A stretch of 64,000 nt of DNA, taken from NCBI RefSeq assembly GCF_004332155.1, contig NZ_SJDV01000002.1, positions 386,193 to 450,192 of the forward strand, in the 5' to 3' direction. The stretch comes from Gramella sp. KN1008. Its GTDB lineage: Bacteria; Bacteroidota; Bacteroidia; Flavobacteriales; Flavobacteriaceae. Under the pieces are notes generated by a model, which was not told the origin of the DNA, ran no database searches, and saw only the letters and a list, made by a program, of their open reading frames with translations. This document shows positions 50,307 to 59,720 of this stretch, one piece after another. The translations under genes were made by a program, and so were the position numbers. Position 1 is the first letter of the stretch. Each line of letters begins with the position of its first letter.

Positions 50307-51449
50307 TCACTTTGCAAATTCCAGGCAAACCGGTGTCTTGATCTCAAATAGTTCCTGGTGAATTTTCAGTTTTCCTGTATTAGGATTTATTGTGTAAATA
50401 GTAATATTCCCGGTATCCTGACTTGCTGCATATAAATACCTCCCAAAAGGTGAGATCGCAAAGTTGCGCGGGGTCTTACCGGCTACGGGTACAAAATCAA
50501 CAGTTTTAAGTTTTCCGGTTTCTGAATTTATTTCAAATACAACAATGCTATTATGACCTCTATTGGATGCATAAAGAAATTTTCCATCCGGGTGTAAATG
50601 TATATCGGCAGCATAGTTCTTGTTTTTATAGCTTTCAGGCAGGGAGGAAATATTCTGAATTAATTCCAGTCCGCCATCTATTTTCACTGAGAATACACTA
50701 ACGCTACTGTTAAGTTCATTAATAGAATACGCAAAACTGCCATTTTTAGCGAAACTCATATGCCTTGGGCCAGCTCCCTTTTTCAGGGTAACAAATTTCT
50801 GGTCATGAGGAGTAAGCTTACCTTCTCCCCTGTCAAAATGATAGATCCATATCTTATCATTCCCCAGATCGGCGACATAAGCATAACGGTTATCCCCACT
50901 AACTTTTACCGAATGAGCATTAGCGCTTTCTGAAGATTCCAGTTTAAGCTCCTGATTTTTAACAAGCTTTCCGTCGCTGTCTATTTTATAGACCATAACT
51001 ATTCCGCCTAAATAATTACTCACGAACACAAACTTGCCCGATTTGTCCAGGGCGATGTGGCAGGGCGCTAAACCACCAGTGGATAATTTTCCGATATTCT
51101 TTAAGGAACCATCTTCCTGTATCTCGTAAGAATAAACAAACCCGCTTTCAGCATCATTAGGCCCCAGTTCACTTACGGCATACAGGTACTTCCCCATCTT
51201 TCCGACCTTAATAAAAGAAGGGTTTGTAACCTCAGTAGCCGTACAAACGAACTCAAGATCACCGGTGGCCGAATGCTGGTTGAGAAGATAGATTCCACGT
51301 GCTTTTCCATCCACATGCCCCTCTTTTTTGGTATAAGTACCAACATACATGCGGTTAATTGAATCAGCGAGTGGTCTTTTCTCCATTTGCCCGTAATTAG
51401 GCTGGACCATAAGCGCTGTTAAAATGAGTAGAATACCTGAAATTTTCAT
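50307..51449 (-). CDS. Lactonase-family beta-propeller (6-phosphogluconolactonase-like)
   Basis: 380 residues with a signal peptide (about 1-20, ending NYGQ) and the seven-bladed propeller of the YbhE/Pgl family: MYVGTYTKKEGH, repeated blades with LDKSGKFVFVSNYLGGIV, VSGDNRYAYVADLGNDKIWIY, GPRHMSFAKNGSFAYSINEL and HPDGKFLYASNRGHNSIVVF. Cytoplasmic relatives hydrolyse 6-phosphogluconolactone; an exported member more likely opens another lactone, so the exact substrate is open. It lies 18 bases downstream of corA in transcription order. Confidence 0.88.
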   Translation of the reverse strand: MKISGILLILTALMVQPNYGQMEKRPLADSINRMYVGTYTKKEGHVDGKARGIYLLNQHSATGDLEFVCTATEVTNPSFIKVGKMGKYLYAVSELGPNDAESGFVYSYEIQEDGSLKNIGKLSTGGLAPCHIALDKSGKFVFVSNYLGGIVMVYKIDSDGKLVKNQELKLESSESANAHSVKVSGDNRYAYVADLGNDKIWIYHFDRGEGKLTPHDQKFVTLKKGAGPRHMSFAKNGSFAYSINELNSSVSVFSVKIDGGLELIQNISSLPESYKNKNYAADIHLHPDGKFLYASNRGHNSIVVFEINSETGKLKTVDFVPVAGKTPRNFAISPFGRYLYAASQDTGNITIYTINPNTGKLKIHQELFEIKTPVCLEFAK

Positions 51450-51467
51450 ATTAATGCTTTTTTAAAA

Positions 51468-52550
51468 TTAGAGCCACTTCTTTCTTTTGAAATAATATAA
51501 CATCAAAAGGAAAATAATGATCATCACTCCCCACAGTACAAAGTAGCTGTATCTCCATTCCAGTTCAGGAATATATTCGAAGTTCATCCCATATATACCG
51601 GCAATAAAGGTTAGCGGGATAAAAATACTGGCCATTATGGTAAGTACCTTCATTACTTCGTTCATCTTATTACTAATGGTAGTCATGTAAAGATCCATTA
51701 GTCCCCAGATCATTTCACGGTAGATCTCGATGTTTTCTGATATCTGCACTATGTGATCATGCAAATCTCTTATATAATTGATGGTACTATCCTTTATAAG
51801 CCCATTTTCCATTTTTTCCAGTCTCCCCACTACTTCGCGTAAAGGAAAAACCGAACGTCTGATCCTTAAAATTGTACTTTTTAACTCCTGTATCTCCTGG
51901 GTGATATTTTCCTGCGGCTCTGCTGTAAAAAGAGTTGATTCCAAAGTTTCTATACGGTCACTAATATCGTCTATTACCAGAAAGTAATTATCTATAATGG
52001 AATCCAAAAGTGCGAACATCAGGTAATCTGCAGAGCGCCCCCGGATCCTTCCCTTGGCAGTCTCCAGCCTCTCTCTCACAGGATCAAAAACATCCCCGTC
52101 AGATTCCTGGAAAGTGAGTAGATAGTTTCTTCCAACAATCATGCTTATATGCTCATTCTCAATATGGCCATCCCTGTAGTAGAGCATTTTGGCAACTATA
52201 AAAAGATAATCCTGATATTCTTCAATCTTTGGCCTTTGCCCAGTATTTACAATATCTTCCAACACCAGGGGGTGCAATTCATAATGCTCTCCCAGTTTCT
52301 GTATTTCAGCTACATTACTTAAACCATCAATATTGAACCAGGTGATCCTGTCTTCATCCACAAATTTGAAAGCATCCTCGGTAGAAGTCGATGTGAACCT
52401 TTCATAATTTTCAAGGTTGTAATCTATCACATCAAGCTTAGTAGTGACAGATTCTTTCCTTCCTACATAAGTCATGGTACCAGGGATCTGGTTTACCGTC
52501 TTTGTATTTTTAGGACGCCTTAATAACAGTGATTTTGGTTTGAGGGCCAT
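51468..52550 (-). CDS. corA: CorA-type Mg2+/Co2+ transporter
   Basis: 360 residues: a long cytoplasmic funnel rich in charged helices, then two C-terminal helices. The ion-selectivity motif YGMN is at 320-323 at the end of the first helix, with the EYIPELEW loop and the basic tail YFKRKKWL after the second. The N-terminus (MALKPKSLLLRRPKN) is basic. It admits Mg2+ (or Co2+/Ni2+) as a pentamer in the inner membrane. Divergent from recQ across 142 bases. Confidence 0.94.
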   Translation of the reverse strand: MALKPKSLLLRRPKNTKTVNQIPGTMTYVGRKESVTTKLDVIDYNLENYERFTSTSTEDAFKFVDEDRITWFNIDGLSNVAEIQKLGEHYELHPLVLEDIVNTGQRPKIEEYQDYLFIVAKMLYYRDGHIENEHISMIVGRNYLLTFQESDGDVFDPVRERLETAKGRIRGRSADYLMFALLDSIIDNYFLVIDDISDRIETLESTLFTAEPQENITQEIQELKSTILRIRRSVFPLREVVGRLEKMENGLIKDSTINYIRDLHDHIVQISENIEIYREMIWGLMDLYMTTISNKMNEVMKVLTIMASIFIPLTFIAGIYGMNFEYIPELEWRYSYFVLWGVMIIIFLLMLYYFKRKKWL

Positions 52551-52679
52551 AAGTAGAATAATATTTTCTATAAATGTAATAATAATACCTTAACGATACT
52601 TTTTAGGAAATAAATCGCGGTCGGCTGAATAAAAATGAGAAATAGCGCTAAGTTTTTCCCGAAAATCTGGGCTTAATTT

Positions 52680-52687
52680 TACCTTTG
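52680..52687 (+). promoter_or_regulatory. -7 element at recQ start
   Basis: TACCTTTG, a perfect TAnnTTTG, ends 5 bases before the recQ ATG at 52693. If used, the transcript would begin at or next to the start codon (leaderless). No TTG is clear at -33. Confidence 0.35.
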
Positions 52688-52692
52688 CCGTC

Positions 52693-54804
52693 ATGAAAGA
52701 AGCAGTGCTGTTAGATACCCTGAAGGAATATTTTGGTTACGAGAGTTTTAGGCCTTTACAGAAGAAGATAATCAATTCGGTCTTTGAAGCTAAAGACAAT
52801 TTAGTGATCATGCCTACAGGTGGTGGAAAGTCCATCTGTTACCAGCTTCCTGCAATTCTGCTTCCGGAAATCACCCTGGTGATATCTCCTCTTATCGCCC
52901 TTATGAAAGACCAGGTAGATGGTCTTAAGGCTAATGGTGTGCCTGCCGCTTTTCTAAATAGCAGTCAGGACGAAGCCGATAAAGAAGCAATCTTTCAGAA
53001 AATAGATAAAAACGAGATCAAATTATTATACGTGGCGCCGGAAAGCCTTCAATTTATTGATCGTTTTCTGAATGACGGGAAAGTAAGCCTTATAGCCATT
53101 GACGAAGCCCATTGTATTTCCAGCTGGGGTCATGACTTCAGGCCGGCTTACACTCAGCTTGGCTACCTTAAAAAACGATTCCCTTCTACCCCAATACTCG
53201 CCTTAACGGCTACTGCAGATAAAGCCACCCGAAATGATATTTGCAGGCAACTTAATATTCCCCGGGCTGAAAAGCACATTGCCTCGTTTGATCGTAAGAA
53301 CTTAAGTTTAGAAGTAAAGCCCGGCATCAAACGCTTTGAGAAGATCCTGGATTTCATTAAGAATCGCAGTACCGAAAGCGGTATCATTTACTGTCTTAGC
53401 AGGAAGACTACCGAAGAACTTGCTTCCAAGCTTAAGGCGAAAGGTTTTAAGGCCGAAGCCTATCACGCCGGTTTAGATCACCTTGAGCGTTCAAAGATCC
53501 AGGAAGACTTCATCAATGATGAAAAGCAGATCATCTGTGCCACCATAGCCTTTGGAATGGGTATCGATAAATCAAATATTAGATGGGTGATCCATTATAA
53601 TATGCCAAAGAATCTTGAGGGATATTACCAGGAAATTGGTCGTGCCGGCCGCGATGGACTGCCGTCAGACACCCTTCTTTTTCATAGTTATTCTGATGTG
53701 ATCCAGCTTCAGAAATTCGCGTCTAACGCTAAAAATGAAGACGTTCAGCTGGCCAAACTGGACAGGATGAAGCAGTATGCCGAAGCTCTTAGTTGCCGAA
53801 GAAAAATACTGCTCAGCTATTTTGGCGAGTTTATGGAGGAGAATTGCGGTAACTGCGATATTTGCAGAAATCCTCCTGAATTTTTTGATGGTACTGTTAT
53901 AGCTCAAAAAGCACTTTCCTGCATCTTTCGATTAAAGGCTTCCGAACCTATTTCAGCCGTTATAGATGTCTTGCGAGGAGCCCAGAATGAAGTGGTTAGA
54001 AGAAATAACTATGAGCAGCTTTCCACCTATGGAATTGGAAAGGAAATTTCGTGGCATAACTGGCAGCAGTACCTTATTCAGCTTATTAATCTTGGGTATA
54101 TCGAAATTGCTTTTGACCGGAATAATCATTTACAGCTTACTGAACAGGCTAAGAGAGTATTATTCGAAAATGAAAAAGTCTTACTCGCAGAAGTAACAGA
54201 AAATAAAGCAAAGATTCAGGCTGAAAGGACCACTTCTGCTTCAGATTCACTTTTTGAAAGACTCAGGCAGCTTCGACTTGAGATCGCCCGGGAAGAGGAT
54301 ATTCCTGCCTATCTCATTTTTAATGATGCTGCGCTTAAGGACATGGAAATACAGCGCCCAATGTCAGATTCCGAATTTATGCTGATTAATGGTGTGGGTA
54401 GGAAGAAGATGGAAGATTACGGGTACAGATTCATCAAGGAGATCATCGCTTTCAGCAAAGAAAAGAGAAAAAAGAAAACCAGGAAAAAGACAAAAAAGGG
54501 AAACACTTTAAAGGAAACCCTGGCCTTATATGAAGAGGGGCTAAGCGTAGAAGAGATGGCAGAAGAACGTGGCATTGCCAGGAATACGATTTTCACCCAT
54601 TTGATCAAACTTTACGATGAAGGTGAAGAAGTTAATTTGCGGCAGTTCGTACCCGAACCTGAACTGAGTTCAATAAAAGAAGCTAAAGCGAAGCTTGACA
54701 ATCCTAATTCTTTAAAAGCCTATTTTGAACATTTTGAAGAAGCTATTCCATATGAAACCATCAAGATATCATTAAAGATCCTTGAAAAAGAAGAAGCGCT
54801 ATAG
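52693..54804 (+). CDS. recQ: ATP-dependent DNA helicase RecQ
   Basis: 703 residues. The superfamily 2 helicase core has Walker A PTGGGKS with K46, DEAH in IDEAHCISSWGHDFRP, the aromatic-rich loop, and ATIAFGMGIDKSNIRWVIH and QEIGRAGRDG in the second lobe. Zinc cysteines are in SCRRKILLSYFGE and CGNCDICRNP (about 365-392), followed by the RQC winged helix and an HRDC domain (about 515-585). A lysine-rich linker (KRKKKTRKKTKK) leads to a C-terminal helix-turn-helix (LSVEEMAEERGIARNTIFTHL) found in many Bacteroidetes RecQ proteins. It unwinds 3'-to-5' during recombination and repair. Confidence 0.96.
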   Translation: MKEAVLLDTLKEYFGYESFRPLQKKIINSVFEAKDNLVIMPTGGGKSICYQLPAILLPEITLVISPLIALMKDQVDGLKANGVPAAFLNSSQDEADKEAIFQKIDKNEIKLLYVAPESLQFIDRFLNDGKVSLIAIDEAHCISSWGHDFRPAYTQLGYLKKRFPSTPILALTATADKATRNDICRQLNIPRAEKHIASFDRKNLSLEVKPGIKRFEKILDFIKNRSTESGIIYCLSRKTTEELASKLKAKGFKAEAYHAGLDHLERSKIQEDFINDEKQIICATIAFGMGIDKSNIRWVIHYNMPKNLEGYYQEIGRAGRDGLPSDTLLFHSYSDVIQLQKFASNAKNEDVQLAKLDRMKQYAEALSCRRKILLSYFGEFMEENCGNCDICRNPPEFFDGTVIAQKALSCIFRLKASEPISAVIDVLRGAQNEVVRRNNYEQLSTYGIGKEISWHNWQQYLIQLINLGYIEIAFDRNNHLQLTEQAKRVLFENEKVLLAEVTENKAKIQAERTTSASDSLFERLRQLRLEIAREEDIPAYLIFNDAALKDMEIQRPMSDSEFMLINGVGRKKMEDYGYRFIKEIIAFSKEKRKKKTRKKTKKGNTLKETLALYEEGLSVEEMAEERGIARNTIFTHLIKLYDEGEEVNLRQFVPEPELSSIKEAKAKLDNPNSLKAYFEHFEEAIPYETIKISLKILEKEEAL

Positions 54805-55593
54805 CTAATCAAATTCAATCTTGTTCAGAATAAGTCCGGAAGCCGGCGCGATAAAATCCATTTGAAGGTGTGTACTATCAGGCAACAGACTTTCCTTGAT
54901 ATCGTCCAGAGTTAGTTCTCCCCTTCCTACCAGAACTAGCGCACCCATCATTAGTCTTACCTGGTGCCTAAGGAATCCGGCGGCATGAATATGAAAAATA
55001 TACGATCTCTCTGGAAAGAAATTAGCAGTATACATATGATTTTCTACGATTTCAGATCTAAGCATCTCTCTTTCAAACGTGCTTTTCTCGGAAACACGAA
55101 CACAATAATTTCTAAAATTGTGGGTGCCCTGGAATAGCTTTGCGGCCTGCTGCATCTTTTGAATATCAAGGTCTTCCTGGAAATTGGCCATAAAAGGAGC
55201 ACAAAAGGGATGAAATTTTTCACCAATACTGAACAAATATGCGTACTCTTTGGTCTTGGAATGCTGAATGATGTTGAAGTTCTTATCTACTTCTTCAATA
55301 CTTAAAGCCCGGATATCCTGCGGAAGATTCTTATTAAAAAGAGAAAGGAATTCATCAAGGTCTTCTAATGGTTCATGATCAAGAAATAACTCAAATGCCG
55401 ACTCCTCAGCCGAAACCATGGCATCGGTGCGACTGGTGCCAAGGATCTTACATTTAGCTTCAGGCATGACCCAACCCAGGGTCTTGGTTATTAAGCCTTC
55501 AACTGTTTTCACATCAGGTTGTTTCTGCCAGCCATGAAGCCGGTAACCTAAGTACTGGATTTTGATAAAATAGTAGAATCGTTTTCTGAACAA
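54805..55593 (-). CDS. truA: TruA-like tRNA pseudouridine synthase
   Basis: 262 residues, the family's usual length. The catalytic aspartate is in GTSRTDAMVSAEESAFEL, where canonical TruA has GRTDAGVHA; the Asp is kept but the following Gly and His are changed. YRLHGWQKQP near the start, NFRNYCV, AAGFLRHQVRLMMGALVLVG and the C-terminal LPDSTHLQMDFIAPASGLIL are also present. TruA modifies U38-40 in tRNA anticodon arms; this diverged copy may have another target if a canonical truA also exists in the genome. It ends directly against recQ. Confidence 0.85.
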   Translation of the reverse strand: MFRKRFYYFIKIQYLGYRLHGWQKQPDVKTVEGLITKTLGWVMPEAKCKILGTSRTDAMVSAEESAFELFLDHEPLEDLDEFLSLFNKNLPQDIRALSIEEVDKNFNIIQHSKTKEYAYLFSIGEKFHPFCAPFMANFQEDLDIQKMQQAAKLFQGTHNFRNYCVRVSEKSTFEREMLRSEIVENHMYTANFFPERSYIFHIHAAGFLRHQVRLMMGALVLVGRGELTLDDIKESLLPDSTHLQMDFIAPASGLILNKIEFD

Positions 55594-55712
55594 GATCGAT
55601 AGTTTCAGGCAAATATATTCATTCTTAATAGTCTCTTATCATCAAACATTCCTTGAGACAGCTTATTCCTAATTTTAAGACTAAAACCCCGTTAAAATAG
55701 GTTAAAATTTCT

Positions 55713-55855
55713 TAAATTTACAGACGCTTCAATTCACCATTTTCACCTATTGCCCTATCCTATCTTTAACCCGTAAGAACTTTAAAATAAACTAATTAAA
55801 CGATAGACCTCTATCATCAATCAAAAACATCAAAGCCCCGAAAGGGGCTTTTTCA
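55713..55855 (+). ncRNA. Candidate small RNA or 5' leader with terminator
   Basis: The 300-base gap between truA and the DUF3616 gene has no ATG on the plus strand but holds a complete terminator. A weak -7 element (TAAATTTA, 55713-55720), a small hairpin (GATAG/CTATC, 55803-55815) and the terminator (55832-55854) would define an RNA of about 130 bases. No coding gene on this strand explains the terminator. It could be an sRNA or a transcription-attenuating leader of the gene at 55894. Confidence 0.3.
55832..55854 (+). terminator. Orphan rho-independent terminator
   Basis: AAAGCCCC-GAAA-GGGGCTTTTT, a strong 8-bp stem with GAAA loop and a T-run on the plus strand. It lies 40 bases before the DUF3616 ATG, with no plus-strand gene directly upstream. 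Confidence 0.85.
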
Positions 55856-55893
55856 ATCTTATCAATTCTGAGTAAATTGATTCAAAAATTAAA

Positions 55894-56964
55894 ATGAAGC
55901 CTTACCACAGAAAACCATCCCAGAAATGTCTAATTCAGTTTGATAAGAATTTCTCAAACATCGACGATCTTAGAACAGAGATCTCCAGCAGTCTTGCTAC
56001 CGACGATAATCTCTGGCTGAGTTATGACGAGGATGTGGGAATAGAGCGTCTCACCAAAACCGAACGAGGTTTTGGTTATCATAAACACTATGAACTATTC
56101 GATTTTTTTGATCTTCCGGGAGGCCAAGGAGAGGCCGATATGGAAGCACTTGCCTACCAGGAGCCCTTTTTATGGTTCTGCGGAAGCATGAGTCTTAAGA
56201 GAGATTCCCCGGATCCTGAGGATTCGCTAGAAGAACAACTCGATGATCTCAGCGATGTGGATATAGATGAAAACAGGTTTAATTTAGGTCGAATTCCCTG
56301 TATCAAAGAGAACGGAAGCTATGAACTTCTAAAAGAAGCTGAATATAAAGGCAAAAAGATCCGCCCACTCATGCTGCGTGGAGGTACCAAAAGTACCGAA
56401 CTTCATAATGCATTGATGCTGGATGAACATCTGGAAAAGTTTATGCATATTCCGTGTAAGGATAACGGTTTTGATATTGAAGGTCTGGCGGTGCATAACG
56501 AAAGGATCTTTATTGGTCTGCGCGGCCCTGTTCTTAATGGATACGCGATTATACTGGAAATTTCCTGTAAAGAATTTGACGGTGAACTGCTATTATCAAA
56601 AAGACCTGATGAAGATAAACTCTATCGCAAGCATTTTATAGATCTCCGGGGAATGGGAATAAGGGAACTGAATATTGACAAAAAAGGAGATCTTTACCTG
56701 CTTGCCGGGCCCACAATGGACCTGGACGGCACGATAAGTATTTATAAAATAAATGGCGGGTTACCAGACCAGCATGCCAGTGTTATCCATGATGCCGAAA
56801 GACTCTTTGATGTGGCCCGCGGATCAGAATTAGAACATGGGGCAGACAAAGCTGAGGGAATGGCATTTCTCGATGAGAAAAGAATTTTGATCACTTATGA
56901 TTCTCCCGTTAAAGAAAGACTAGAAGGAGATACTGGAGTTTGGATGGATTGTTATGAGCTATAG
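55894..56964 (+). CDS. DUF3616 domain protein
   Basis: 356 residues without signal peptide. It fits the DUF3616 family (GGQGEADMEALAYQEPFLWFCGS, FDIEGLAVHNERIFIGLRGPVLNGYAIILEI, ADKAEGMAFLDEKRILITYDSP), which appears to be a beta-propeller-like fold related to strictosidine-synthase/phytase-type propellers. An acidic insertion (DPEDSLEEQLDDLSDVDIDE) is near 110-130. The reaction is unknown. It is a single gene behind the orphan terminator; 83 bases separate it from the peptidase gene. Confidence 0.8.
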   Translation: MKPYHRKPSQKCLIQFDKNFSNIDDLRTEISSSLATDDNLWLSYDEDVGIERLTKTERGFGYHKHYELFDFFDLPGGQGEADMEALAYQEPFLWFCGSMSLKRDSPDPEDSLEEQLDDLSDVDIDENRFNLGRIPCIKENGSYELLKEAEYKGKKIRPLMLRGGTKSTELHNALMLDEHLEKFMHIPCKDNGFDIEGLAVHNERIFIGLRGPVLNGYAIILEISCKEFDGELLLSKRPDEDKLYRKHFIDLRGMGIRELNIDKKGDLYLLAGPTMDLDGTISIYKINGGLPDQHASVIHDAERLFDVARGSELEHGADKAEGMAFLDEKRILITYDSPVKERLEGDTGVWMDCYEL

Positions 56965-57047
56965 ATTTAATAAAATATTCTAATCCATGGCTCTTTCTTT
57001 AAGCCCTGTTTATTTTTTATCTTGCTGAAGTGAAATTCAGAACTCCA

Positions 57048-59222
57048 ATGAAAAGACCCCTTCTATTTTCTTTATTCGTGATTAGTCTCTCGTTTATGGC
57101 TTCTGCCCAGACGGGTAGAGACAGTGTGACCTCAGCAGATTATGAACATGCTACTCGTTTCTTAAGTTTTAATACCTCTGCTTTGGTAGACAGAAGTTAT
57201 GTAAGTCCGCAATGGCTTGAGGATGGGGAATTCTGGTACAAGGTTACTGAAAAGGGACAGGACAGGTTCGTTCTTCTGGATCCGGAAACAGGGAAAAGAG
57301 TAACCTCTTCTTCAGAAAAAGAACTCCTTTCCGGCTTAAAACAAGCTAGAGAAAAAAACGTTAGTCACTCGACGAATGAAGTTCTTTCCCCGAATGGTGA
57401 AAAAGTAGTATTTATAAAAGAGTGGAATCTATGGATGCGTGATCTTGAATCGGGTGAAGAAACACAGCTGACCAGTGATGGCAAAGAGAATTTTGGTTAT
57501 GCCACAGATAATGCAGGGTGGCGTAAAAGTGATAAACCTATTCTTCTTTGGTCGCCAGATTCTAAAAAGATCGCTACTTATCAACAGGATCAACGACATA
57601 TAAACGATATGTACCTGGTTTCAACAAATGTGGGTGCTCCAAATTTGCAGAAATGGAAATATCCCCTTCCTGGAGATAAGGAAATAATCAAAATTCACAG
57701 GGTGATCATTGAAGTTGATGATCCTAAAGTGATAAGACTCAATATTCCTGCCGATCCCAGACGTGGGACTCTTTGTGATAATATATCATGTTCCGGAGCT
57801 TTTGATGATAACCAGTGGAATGATGATGCTACCAAACTTGCTTTCGTTTCTACTTCGCGTGACCATAAGTCGGCTAAAATGAGAATTGCTGATGCTGAAA
57901 CAGGCGAAGTAAGGGAAGTATTTGAAGAAAGAGTTGAAACTCAGTACGAATCAGGCCAGGGGTCCATCAACTGGCATTACCTTCCCGAGTCTGAAGAAAT
58001 TATCTGGTATTCTGAAAGAGATGATTGGGGCCATCTCTATTTATATGATTCAGAAACGGGTGAATTAAAAAACCAGATCACAAAGGGTAATTTTGTGGTT
58101 ACTCAATTACTTCATGTTGACGAGGATAAACGCAAACTCTATTTTCTTGCGGATGGTCGTGAAGAAGGACGCGATCCCTATTTCAGCCACTTTTACAGCA
58201 TAGATTTCAATGGAAAGAATTTAAAATTACTTACTACTGAAAATGGTAATCATAAAATATCGATCTCACCAAACGCCGAATATTTCGTAGATAATTATTC
58301 TCAGCCCAACGTTCCGAATGTTGCTGAATTGAGAACAATGAAAGGTAAATTGATCACTACTCTTGAGGAAGCCGATATCTCAAGGTTAAAAGAGGCCGGA
58401 TGGAAAGCTCCACAACCTATCACTGTAAAGTCAAGAGATGGCAAATGGGACCTTTACGGACTCATGTTCACCCCTACTCACCTGGATAAAACAAAAAAAT
58501 ATCCTGTGGTTAATTACGTATATCCAGGTCCGCAGGGAGGTGGTGTAGGCAGCCGTTCTTTTTCTCCATCCAGAAGGGATCATCAGGCGCTGGCCGAACT
58601 GGGTTTTGTGGTAGTGGTAATTGATGGCACCTGTAATCCCGACAGATCTAAGTCTTTCCATGATGCCTGCTACGGAAATATGGCCGATAATACTCTGGAA
58701 GATCAGATCTCGGGTATCAAACAACTGGCAGAAAAACATCCATATATGGACCTTGACCATGTAGGTATCTGGGGACATTCAGGTGGAGGTTTCGCTACTG
58801 CTGCCGCCATGTTCAAATATCCCAAGTTCTATAAAGTAGGTATCTCGGAATCCGGAAACCACGACAACAGGAATTATGAAGATGACTGGGGAGAAAGGTA
58901 TATAGGACTTCTTACCGAAGATGCTGATGGAGTCTCGAATTACGAAAAACAGGCCAATCAAAATCTCGCCGAAAACCTTGAAGGAAAGCTTTTACTGGCA
59001 CATGGTGCAATGGATGATAATGTCCCCCCATATAACACCTATCTTGTGGTAGATGCCCTAATAGAAGCCAATAAGGATTTTGATCTTATTATTTTTCCTC
59101 ACGCAAGACATGGGTTTGGAAAAGACTATTATTATATGATGAGACGCCGGTGGGATTACTTTGTAGAACACCTGATGGGCGCAACCCCTCCTGAAAATTT
59201 TGAAATAGACCCTTCTAAATAG
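57048..59222 (+). CDS. Secreted S9B dipeptidyl-peptidase IV-like enzyme
   Basis: 724 residues from the ATG at 57048 (signal peptide MKRPLLFSLFVISLSFMASAQ). An upstream in-frame GTG at 57030 is less likely. The N-terminal eight-bladed propeller (about 60-470) contains SPDSKKIATYQQDQRH and the WHYLPES region. The alpha/beta hydrolase has the nucleophile Ser578 in IWGHSGGGFATA, Asp in GAMDDNVPPYNT and His in FPHARHGFGKDYY. It cleaves X-Pro/X-Ala dipeptides from peptide N-termini in the periplasm and supports peptide feeding. It shares a message with the following genes (6-base gap). Confidence 0.94.
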   Translation: MKRPLLFSLFVISLSFMASAQTGRDSVTSADYEHATRFLSFNTSALVDRSYVSPQWLEDGEFWYKVTEKGQDRFVLLDPETGKRVTSSSEKELLSGLKQAREKNVSHSTNEVLSPNGEKVVFIKEWNLWMRDLESGEETQLTSDGKENFGYATDNAGWRKSDKPILLWSPDSKKIATYQQDQRHINDMYLVSTNVGAPNLQKWKYPLPGDKEIIKIHRVIIEVDDPKVIRLNIPADPRRGTLCDNISCSGAFDDNQWNDDATKLAFVSTSRDHKSAKMRIADAETGEVREVFEERVETQYESGQGSINWHYLPESEEIIWYSERDDWGHLYLYDSETGELKNQITKGNFVVTQLLHVDEDKRKLYFLADGREEGRDPYFSHFYSIDFNGKNLKLLTTENGNHKISISPNAEYFVDNYSQPNVPNVAELRTMKGKLITTLEEADISRLKEAGWKAPQPITVKSRDGKWDLYGLMFTPTHLDKTKKYPVVNYVYPGPQGGGVGSRSFSPSRRDHQALAELGFVVVVIDGTCNPDRSKSFHDACYGNMADNTLEDQISGIKQLAEKHPYMDLDHVGIWGHSGGGFATAAAMFKYPKFYKVGISESGNHDNRNYEDDWGERYIGLLTEDADGVSNYEKQANQNLAENLEGKLLLAHGAMDDNVPPYNTYLVVDALIEANKDFDLIIFPHARHGFGKDYYYMMRRRWDYFVEHLMGATPPENFEIDPSK

Positions 59223-59228
59223 ATACAG

Positions 59229-59720
59229 ATGCAGCAACCTGAAATTAAGGAAATAGAAGAAAAGAAACTGGTGGGGATTAAAGTCTCCACTACTCTTGCC
59301 GATGATAAGACCAGCCTTCTCTGGAAGAGATTCATGCAATCCAGGGACGCTATTAAGAATAATAAGAATGAGGATCTTTACTCTGTTCAGATCTACGGTG
59401 AAAAATTTATGAAAGAAGAATTCGATTCACAGTCGGTCTTTGAAAAGTGGGCTGCCATGGAAACCGAAGATCATAGTTTTATACCTAAAGGTCTCCAGAA
59501 ACTAGAGCTTCCCGCCGGACTTTATGCTGTTTTTATACATCATGGTACTGCTAATGAATTTGCTGAAACGGCAAAATTCATATTTGAAGACTGGCTACCT
59601 TCCTCCCAATACGTGCTTGATAATAGACCTCACTTTGAAGTTCTGGGCGAAGAATACAAGGGACCCGACAATCCAGATTCAATGGAAAGAATATGGATCC
59701 CCGTTAAGGAAAAATCATGA
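59229..59720 (+). CDS. GyrI-like/AraC-effector-type small-molecule-binding protein
   Basis: 163 residues, a stand-alone GyrI-like (SOUL/AraC effector-binding) domain: KKLVGIKVSTTLAD at the start, LWKRFMQSRDAIKN, the SVQIYGEKF turn, LPAGLYAVFIHHG and ERIWIPVK at the end with the conserved acidic Glu (E153 or so). It has no DNA-binding part. Such domains bind or hydrolyse small hydrophobic compounds. The stop overlaps the next gene's start (ATGA), coupling it to the DUF1853 protein. Confidence 0.83.
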   Translation: MQQPEIKEIEEKKLVGIKVSTTLADDKTSLLWKRFMQSRDAIKNNKNEDLYSVQIYGEKFMKEEFDSQSVFEKWAAMETEDHSFIPKGLQKLELPAGLYAVFIHHGTANEFAETAKFIFEDWLPSSQYVLDNRPHFEVLGEEYKGPDNPDSMERIWIPVKEKS

